Below the pieces are notes generated by a model. The model saw only the letters and a program-made list of their open reading frames with translations. It did not search any database and was not told the DNA's origin. A program made the translations under genes and the position numbers. From positions 13,286,001 through 13,350,000 of the forward strand of contig NC_061453.1 of the NCBI RefSeq assembly GCF_022581195.2: a DNA stretch of 64,000 bases, in the 5' to 3' direction. Below, piece by piece: positions 55,762 through 64,000 of the stretch. Positions within the stretch are counted from its first letter, which is position 1. Every line of letters starts with the position of its first letter. This DNA is from Helicoverpa zea (Eukaryota; Arthropoda; Insecta; Lepidoptera; Noctuidae).

Positions 55762-58700
55762 GTATAATAAACAGAATAGAGTGCAACACTCACTTATAGG
55801 TAAACACCACAAACACAATATTAATATCTCTAGTAATCTAATCAGACTAATGTACTTATATTATAACTAACTTATGTATATAATTATGTAAATATTTGCA
55901 AATAAATCTATCTTATAAGGTGTATGTTATAAATGTAATGTTATTATAAATCAGACAAGGATTTCGTGATTGCTGTTTTGATCTTAGCCAATGAGTCATG
56001 ATGCAAGTCAACTAAATCACTACTGCTGTTTATGACCTTGCAAAAACGGGCGTAGGGTGAGTTAGAACCCAAAACAGTTCGTCTATGTGGAGGACAGAGT
56101 GGAGTGATTGAGTTGCGTGGGATTCTTGAGGGAGCACGCAAGTTACACAGTGCCAGCAGCCTGGGGCACTCTATGAAGTTTTTCAAAATTTTTGAAATAA
56201 TATGGCGTCATTAAGTCGCCTCCTATTGTCTAGACTGCACATGTTGAAGTGTTTCATTTCATGTGTGGCAAGTTTTCACACACCTTGTTATAAACCTACT
56301 AAACGCAATGAATCAAGTATATAATTTTCTATTAAAACTTGCCAAGTAACATCATTAAAAAGTAACTATTTTTAACTGAGGTATGTGTATGGAACTTGGT
56401 ACTTATTCAGATCTCACTTCTTTTATAGGCGAAGCATTCCCATATTATCGAACTTGGCAGCCTTTCACATTTTTGTTTTGGGTGGGATTTCATTTATTTT
56501 TGTAAGATTGTTTATTTTATTTTTTTCTTATGATTAAGTTAGTTAAGGAAATGTCTCATTTATACTATCTTTCAGATTTTTGAATATGTACTATGCTTCT
56601 TACAAAGAAATGGACTAGATTAACTAAATGTACTAGATTTACCAACTGACTGACATGACATGTTATATATTATGTTCGTGGATCAAAGTTACACATTCAT
56701 TATTTTCGAAAGTGACTCACACTTGGCCGTTTTCAGATTTTTACTTTACTTTGACTAAATACAAACCTTTGTAACGAATTTCAGATCGGTACGACCATTC
56801 GAAGATATATTATATAAATATAGATAAATTTAGTTCCTTTTAGTTCCTTAGGGGTATAAATTTACACCGGGTATAAAACACCTTCATTATTTTGGAACTG
56901 ACTCACACTTGGCCATTTTCAGATTTTTCCCTTTACCTTGACATAAAGACCTACCTCCATGCCAAATTTCAAGTCAATGCGACCATTGGAAGTGGTCTAG
57001 GTTTTTGATGAGTGAGTCAGTCAGTCAGTCAGTGAGTGTATAGTAAAAATAGCGATTTTCTGACGTCAATATCTCAAGACCTACAATAGTTTTATTAATG
57101 AAATTTTGTATTTAAGATAAGTGAGGGGGTCTCAACAGATACTAGAAATTTGATATCCTCCGAGCCTTTTTCCCAATCATGTTGGGGTCGGCTTCCAGTC
57201 TAACCGGATTCAGCTGAGTACCAGTGCTTTACAAGAAGCGACTGCCTATCTGACCTCCTCAACCCAGTTACCCGGGCAACCCGATACCCCTTGGTTAGAC
57301 TGGTGTCAGACTTACTGGCTTCTGACTACCCGTAACGACTGCCAAGGATACTAGAAATTTGATATGCGTAAATAAAATAGATTTTGAGTTATAGGGGGGT
57401 CGAATTTGGCCCGAAATGGTTCGTGTAATATAACCCACGGCCGGTGTGTCGCTTTTTTTGCTCGAACTTGGCGGACACACTGCCGTGTGTCTAGATTTAA
57501 GCGAAGTGATGATACAGCTGAATGATAAGTAATGATAGCTGGGTTACTAGGTTATCCAGGTATAATTATAAACTTTAGATATACTGATTTCATCATCCCA
57601 CCGGTCTACAGCTATCAAATACTGATCGTAGGCCTGCCCTTCGTATGTTGACGTTTCATTACTTACCTTTTATAGGTACTCTTCACTAAATTCAGTAGTG
57701 TTATTTACCTACAACAACAAATTCAAGATATTATCACTATATTGCGCAAATAGCAAGCAATCATTGAATTATGGAACTCATAATGACATTTACGTCAGAC
57801 CGAAAAAAAGTAATTTATGAAACCAGAAAGTAATTTTGAGTGTTATTTAATTACCACCAAGGTTTGTAATACGATTGAGTGAGACATGAATATAAAAAAA
57901 AACTGGATGTCGGTCACTCTTTGAAATTCTCTTTAAAAGTGCTATATAAGTGGACTTTGATGAAGTTTGCAATAACAAAACTTGTATGTCAAAATAATAC
58001 ATTTGCTACATTGTTCATCAGTTTTATTGTCCAGTAATTCCCTCAGGGTGCAGGCGAAACCACGGGTGGAGATAGTAAGTGAAAAAAAAAATAGTTTGCT
58101 GATTTGAATGAAAACAGCAGCTAGGGAAATGATAAAATTGTCGATTCCGTTATATACACAGGAATATCACATACTGTTAATCAATAAAGAGGTTGAAATT
58201 TATTTATTTTTACGGGTTTGCTGCTTCATTTTGAATATTATTTGCTTTATGATTTATACTCTAAAATCATCTGATTGGAAATCCGTCTCACCAAAACTCT
58301 TTACGTTCAAAATACCATTAAATTGAGGGTTATTTAAGCAAAAAGCTAAAACAACTAAGTATTTGACTTACCAATAAGTCGAATATTGATTAAAATATGA
58401 ATAATAGTTATATTACTATTTAATTATTTCATAATTAGAACAGCAAAATCATAGTTTCCTTTACCTTCAAACTGTAGTTGGTCACAAAACTGACATTGTA
58501 AATTAAATTTTAACGTAAGGCACCATTTTATGGGACCTCATATAGGTCACATAAATGGCCAATGTTCTTAGAAAATTAGTCATATATCTCTACTATGTAG
58601 TGTTTCTTTCAAGACAATTAAAAACTCAAAGTCAGGATTATGAAACATGTGGTTCTATGGCATTAAAATATTTAAAAAATATTTGTTGTTTCTCAATCAC

Positions 58701-59788
58701 ATGGGGTGACGACGTGACATAGACAGCCACACGGTTTTTTTTTTTACATTAAGTAAAAGTAAAAATTAATACAATCTGAAGATTTAACTTCATATTTTGA
58801 CTGATATATAAAATGCAGGTATTTAAAAACTTACATAACTGTTTAGCAGTCAAAAGAATCTTATTGTGTGTGGGTCTTAAGATACATACACAAAGTTCTT
58901 TCCTCCTGAATATATGAGAAAGTTTCAAACCTCAAAGGAGCAAAAATGTCCACAGTCTTAAATACCGCGAAGAACAATAACTTCAAGAGCTCCTTCAGAA
59001 TGCAATTTTACTACATCCCCCAAAGAATGTCGCTGATATCTCACAGTGTTTTACAATTTATACTGATATATGGAAAAATAGAGGTTTGTACGTTTGTTTG
59101 TACGTGTAAATTTATGATACTAAAATCAACCGTATCTCGGAACCACTTACGCGCGATTAAAAGTAACCAACAGCAACCTGGGAAAAAGCCTATGGTCTTC
59201 CTAAATAAATGAGTTATCTATAATGCTTAATGATTTTGTTCGTGTAGGCTTAGCAGCTCATGAAATCAGCAAAATTCGTTCAAAGCAAACAAACTGGGTT
59301 TTAAACGTTTTAAAAAATATTAAAGAAATCATTATGATTAATAGAGAGATAATCTGAATGATAGGCCTTTTCCTAGCAGTGGAACAGTTCAGGCTAAGAA
59401 AAAAATCTCAATGACGGCATAGAACAGAACGGTTTGAATCAAGGCCAGAAAACAAAGGAGAAACCACGAGACACAGCTAGCAATCTTACAACCAAAACTG
59501 GGGTTGAAGATCGTAAAACGAATTTATGCGACGAAACCATTTTACATTTAAAACTTCGAGGCGCGAGTAAAAAGGGGATCGCATAACGTTTATCCTTTAC
59601 AAAAGTTTAATTAAGAATAATTTTGTGGTAATTCCGAGGACATTTGTTACTGTTTCGCTAATTTCTTCCCGGTTGTAATGATGTTAATTTTTTTTTGTTT
59701 CTTTTTTTATGTGCCTGGTCTATGTTTTTGTTATGGGATCTCTTTAGAGAGATCTTAGATTATTACCCATTTGAGGACTAGTGAATAA
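55762..59788. other. Gene-free region
   Basis: Contains an S2 copy at 57160-57350 and an open minus frame at 55944-56186 (LRAPSRIPRNSITPLCPPHR) that may be a retroelement relic but has no motif I can name. Near 57005-57035 there is GAGTGAGTCAGTCAGTCAGT, a common moth repeat tag. No host exon recognised. Confidence 0.4.
57160..57350 (-). repeat. S2 SINE copy
   Basis: Nearly identical to 21370-21570: CCGAGCCTTTTTCCCAATCA, AGTGCTTTACAAGAAGCGAC and GCCAAGGATACTAG at its end. ATACTAGAAATTTGATAT occurs on both sides (57139-57156 and 57348-57365), an apparent 18-bp target duplication. Confidence 0.7.
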
Positions 59789-60089
59789 GGGTCCGTTCAG
59801 ATAGACCGGGTCGGAGAACAGAGCAAATTCTTAACACGTTGAAAATTGAGTACTTAGTCTTTGAAGTAAGGTTTATTTTTGCGTGCGCACTGCTTTTGTC
59901 ATTGAAAATGCTCGAATGCGCTCGGTGTGAAATAATAAGAGGAGCCGACCGGCTCCGATCGTGTATTTTTTCTTGACGTTTGGCTCCGTTTGCATGCTCT
60001 TTAATGCTCGCGCAGCCGATCGGCTCCGGTCTGTGTGAAAAGAAAAATGCGCGCCGATGCTCTCCGACCCGGTCTATCTGACCGGACCC
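59789..60089. mobile_element. TAA-flanked MITE, family M2 (301 bp)
   Basis: GGGTCCGTTCAGATAGACCG GGTCGGAGA at the left and its inverted form at the right, TAA at 59786-59788 and 60090-60092. The interior has inverted GC-rich words (GAGCCGACCGGCTCC, GCAGCCGATCGGCTCC). PIF/Harbinger-like by target duplication and GGG start. Confidence 0.75.
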
Positions 60090-60092
60090 TAA

Positions 60093-61136
60093 ATATGCAT
60101 AATGTTATGTTTTAGTTTTATTAGTTAACTTCCCATCTTCTAAATACTAAATGTAAAAGGTATTTGAACTTTGGGACAAACTATGAAATTGGGCAAATGG
60201 TTGCGCAGTTTCCATAACTGTAAACCTCTAACTTTTAAAACCCAAAAAGCATCCAAACAAAGCTCCAGAAAACTATTCCATTAAAATTAACAAAATTTCA
60301 AAGCGCAGTTCCGATGCTTGTATTTGCGGAACAAACAGCGAGGCCAGAAACTTCGTGAGCTGGAAGTACACAAAAAAAAAAACAAAAAACAAGCACTAAC
60401 ATCCTCGGTAACTCACAGCCGTAGGACCTGAAAAATTCAAACGTAGGAAAAACCAAGAAGCCATTTTCGTCTTCGCCCCACCATCTTCCGTACAACTTAC
60501 ACTCACTTGCAAAAGTATTGCCCCAGGCGCAATTTCAGCAATTTTGGCACACTATGTTTACACAACGCTGATATTAGTTCTGGGCCGAGATACGAGCCGG
60601 CAAGCTTATTTATTTAGGCTTATGCAGCAACGCTACAGTTGCAAAAATGAAATTTCGCCTGAAATTGAACACAAAATATTTATATGTAGGTCGCTATGAT
60701 TTTATTAGGTTTTTGCTGTTTTAGGTTAATCGATAAAATATTTTATTCATATAACAGAAGCCTAGAATTTGTTAGATATTGAACTATTTTTATTGGCTAC
60801 TCTGAATAAATGAATTTTTCAGATTATATTTTGTTGCCTACTCCGTGTTTAAACAGCAAAATAGATGTTAACAAACACATTTTTATAACGCTAACAGCGA
60901 ATAAAACAAAAATCCCCTATTCTTCACATAATCTACAATTTACTCAATGTTACTTCTTCCAATATAAAGAAAACGTCATCAAATATTCACTGACCACATT
61001 TCCCCGTCGCGCAGTGTACTGCAAGCAAAGAAATATACTCTCATTTGTGTAATGCGGTTGCAAGACTTGCAGGTAGCTATTTACATTGCCGGCCGAACGA
61101 CTAGCATTGTAATTTACTTAAACTAATATACTTTTA
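60093..61136. other. No feature seen
   Basis: AT-rich sequence with short random frames; no repeat boundary or exon recognised. Confidence 0.4.
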
Positions 61137-61683
61137 AGGTGCATCTACACGGTGAAACTGCTTCGTTGGTCTAGCTGTTGCAAGCGCGGCTGCTGAGCAC
61201 GAGGTCTCGGGTTCGATTCCCGAAATCGCTTTGTGGGTTTTAGAAACTTTCACGAAGCAGCCCGGAGCCTTTAAGTTGGTGATTGAAACACCCGTGCGTC
61301 GCATTGCACGTGGTAAATGTCGGTCCTGCGCCTGATCTCTCTCCGGTCGTGTCGGATTGCCGTCGCATTGGGCTATGAGAGTGATGGAATAGTGAGTGCA
61401 CCTGTGTCTGCGCAAATGCTTATGCCCTGTAATATGGCTTGCGCAGTTGGCTAATATCCTTAAATGAGAACAGCCGCCGTAGCCGATAATATCGGCTAGG
61501 AGGACATCACACGGTAGAAGTAGCTTGCGTATATTGAGGAATATGCGCAGAATAGAAAGGTGCGGATCTAGCGACTTGTACATGTACCAAAGCAAAATAC
61601 CCACCCGCGTGCTCTATTGCGTTCGCGCTGGTCACTTGCGCATGTTAACTTGCTCCAGCTACATGCACCGTGTAAACGCACCC
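61137..61683. mobile_element. M1 MITE split by a SINE
   Basis: Outer ends AGGTGCATCTACACGGTG and GTGTAAACGCACCC with TTA at 61134-61136 and 61684-61686. The MITE interior resumes after 61515 with GTAGCTTGCG and CAAAATACCCACCCGCGTG. About 190 bp of MITE remain once the insertion is ignored, close to the 170-182 bp of the other copies. Confidence 0.7.
61154..61508 (+). mobile_element. Full-length S1 SINE inserted in the M1 MITE
   Basis: Flanked by ACACGGT at 61147-61153 and 61509-61515. tRNA-like head (TTCGTTGGTCTAGCTGTTG, CTCGGGTTCGATTCCCG), then the S1 body to GATAATATCGGCTAGGAGGA. The duplication fixes both ends and makes this the reference S1 copy. Confidence 0.8.
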
Positions 61684-61865
61684 TTACTTTGTTTTTTAGC
61701 GTTACATAGAACTAACTTGGCTTAGTATGTTTTATACGTAGGAACATTAAACGGTATGTGAGAAAGAAAGAAAATTGTTAGTAGTAATGAATTCAGGGAT
61801 TTTATCTTGAATGCAAAACAGTTAATGGAATTCATGTGAAGTTGTATCTTTGTTTTATCAGCAGG

Positions 61866-62045
61866 AGCACACTGCAAACTTTTTGTCGCATAAGTTGATT
61901 TGGGCTCATGAATCAGTATGAAGACGAATGATAGTACGGACATTACAAAAATCTGGTAGTTGGCCGGTATCAGACCGACTGAAAACTTCAAGATTTTGTT
62001 TCAAAAGAATTCTTTCCGCCCGACTATTTAGTCTGCAGCGTGCGG
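61866..62045. mobile_element. MITE, second copy of the 10797-11172 family
   Basis: ACACTGCAAACTTTTTGTCG at the left and CGACTATTTAGTCTGCAGCG at the right are imperfect inverted repeats. The shared interior is GGGCTCATGAATCAGTATGA and GCCGGTATCAGAC. Confidence 0.55.
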
Positions 62046-62344
62046 GTATGGTAAAGGTTTGTGGAATAATATGAGAAAGAATAAATAATCAGTAAGTGGA
62101 AAAGATACGTGATTGTACTTTGAAGCAAATTATAATTATTTGCCTGGATACATAGTGAATTTAGTTTGCAGTACTAATTAATCGCAACAATTTAGTTTTA
62201 ATTTACTTGAAGCTGTATTTGTTGAATATAGGTAGGTAGTTCACACTGTTAAAGATTTTGCAAAGGAAACCACAACTTTAGGCTGTTGCCATCAGAGACT
62301 TTAAAATCGTTTTGATATCACTGTAGCAGTGAATGTGAACTTTT

Positions 62345-62610
62345 TTTTCTGAACCTCTGTGGGTGCAGCGTGAGGGAGTATGAAACTCTTACTGACTAAA
62401 GCCCATCAATGATCATGTTCCTTCTTAAGCCCTTTGTGTACCAGTGCTATGGTAACTCTTTCGAGCAATCTCGCAGCCCCGGCAGGATTTGGCACTGGGG
62501 GGCCCGCTGGGATTTGCCGATTTAAGGAGCGCGTGAATAAATGCGCGCCGCCAACACGGGCCCTTTGTCTCCTTGGAGATGATGGGCGACCCAAAACTCA
62601 CCGCCCACAG
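62345..62610 (+). repeat. Non-LTR-like repeat fragment, family F
   Basis: GTGAGGGAGTATGAAACTCT, GTAACTCTTTCGAGCAATCT CGCAGCCCCGGCAGG match other F copies. It extends to a GC-rich end (CGCCGCCAACACGGGCCC). Confidence 0.5.
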
Positions 62611-64000
62611 TGAAAGTAAACTTGATAATGCTTCCTGAAGCACAGAAAATTGAAAAGCGTCATTCTACAGATGCCATCTATATCTTATCGAAACGGGGCG
62701 AATCAGCGATGAATTGATGACCACGTACGTTAAAACTACGGTTTCCTATCAAGTAAAGCTGAATTTAGTGATGTATTTCCAAGCATATTGAAATTAATGG
62801 AATTCACTGCGTCACAGAAGGTGCAGATAGTCATTTGTTAGCTGGAAGATTCATAGTTTGCATAGCTTATGTTTAGGTTTGATATGATCTGTATTATAAT
62901 AAATTCATATCTGTAAAATAGATAATATTTAATATGAAATGATGATACAAGTATTAAGGTACATACAAGGATTGCGAAAACTTCAAAATATAGCAGACAA
63001 AAAACCATAAAGGTATATTCATAAAAATAAAAATGGTAATGCACCCGATAGTAGCGCTATTTAAATAGTTTTCAAATGTTTTGTTACATACACTATGTAT
63101 TTTTACGACTGTTGTCACACATGTTAGAATGTGTCTAGCCTACAATAATTTTGAAAAAAATATTTTCCAAACAAAACGCCACCATAAAAATATTTAAATA
63201 AAATTTCATAACGCCAAAGCCTTTAAACTTCCGAAACAAATAAATACACTTGCGTTCAAAAAAATCGGGTATTTCAGCATGTTCAGTGACCCGACCGATA
63301 GTACAATTGGGTACACCTGCGGTACCATGCTGTGAATTTTAAAACGACGAAACATCTCGCGGAAATTCCGCTGTGAATAGTAATATTATAGACGGAGTTG
63401 GCGTTCCCGTTTTATTGCACTGAAGTGTACGATTGCGTTTCGTGCTGATTTGTGAATTATTTGGGTTATGTTAGGTTTGTTTAACGCGTGTTAACAAGGT
63501 ATTGGATTTTGTGTTTTGATTTGTTTGTAATATGTATTTTGGTGAATGTTGTGGAAGTTACATGATTTTGAACATGTTGAAAGTGAACAATTTGAAAAAA
63601 ATCACAGCATTTATCAACATTATGGAACTTTCCTGTGGACATATTTTTAATTTTTAGTATCGGTGGATTTGTAGCATAATTATAAACATTAAAAAGATAA
63701 AATATAGTCCCTCTGATCATAAGATTTATTACGTTCCCGTACCAATTTGTTTTCAAAACCACTAACATGAGGAATCGGAATATCTAGTCATTTTATCAGA
63801 ACCTAGCCACTGCATTTCATGAAATGGCAATCGGCCGGAGATCCGCGTCCGGTCTGACGTACCTAATCCGGACAAACCATGTAATAACCGGACACTCCTC
63901 GAATTGTCGAATTGGCCGTTTGAACAGTGTAGGTTTAGTATTTAGGTTTAAAATGTATCAACTACAGTTTTCAGAATATCATAACTCATCGATTTATACC
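62611..64000. other. No feature seen
   Basis: AT-rich sequence with short open frames lacking motifs; no repeat boundary recognised. Confidence 0.4.

Noticed and set aside
55944..56186. 80-codon minus frame considered as a host exon
   Set aside because: No splice partners or domain; likely a retroelement relic, so it is mentioned only within the region note.
61134..61604. 156-codon minus-strand open frame
   Set aside because: It lies across a MITE and a nested SINE and has no protein motif; similar pieces occur in other SINE copies.

Overview
The window looks like a lepidopteran genome segment, probably from a noctuid moth. It is AT-rich, its host genes have many short exons with GT-AG introns, and it is dense with moth-type repeats: tRNA-headed SINEs, RTE-clade LINEs, short Helitron-like elements (A|TC...CTAG|T, with TATACTAATATTATAAAG at the 5' end), TTA/TAA-duplicating MITEs and one long-TIR mariner. 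The organism is inferred from repeat style and gene structure; no database search was possible. All host genes were assembled by hand from exons too short to be seen as long open frames; every chosen splice site is GT-AG and every total CDS length is divisible by three.

Left part (3.9-20.5 kb): four paralogous genes for small secreted cysteine-rich proteins, three on the minus strand (A 3918-9433, B 13952-15684, C 16640-18542) and one on the plus strand (D 19219-20518), with C and D divergent. Each has a signal-peptide exon, an exactly 147-nt middle exon carrying C-x6-C-x5-C-x11-C-x9-CC, and a variable last exon, all joined in phase 1. A and C carry a second six-Cys domain (C-x6-C-x6-C-x11-C-x5-CC); in B it is cut by a stop, and in D it is replaced by a Cys-free tail. 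An apparently intact mariner-type element (4951-7616, 452-bp inverted repeats, transposase with one intron) sits in the last intron of A.

Middle (20.5-32 kb): no host gene recognised. It contains SINEs, a nested foldback element (24.16-25.44 kb), a 118-bp tandem array, a 5'-truncated and frameshifted RTE LINE with an exact 12-bp target duplication (26531-28723), and a local duplication near 30-30.7 kb.

Right part (32-54.6 kb): two tandem 15-exon genes on the minus strand (distal 32127-44983, 651 aa; proximal 46905-54582, 665 aa). They encode divergent proteins of the SLC6 / sodium neurotransmitter symporter fold that lack the TM1 and TM6 signature residues. Ten of fifteen exons have identical length in the two genes. 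The distal gene carries a full-length, intact-ORF RTE LINE (34504-37820, 11-bp target duplication) in an intron, in antisense.

Far right (54.6-64 kb): repeats only, as far as I can see: a 31-bp-TIR element just upstream of the proximal SLC6-like gene, SINEs, MITEs, and a SINE nested inside a MITE.
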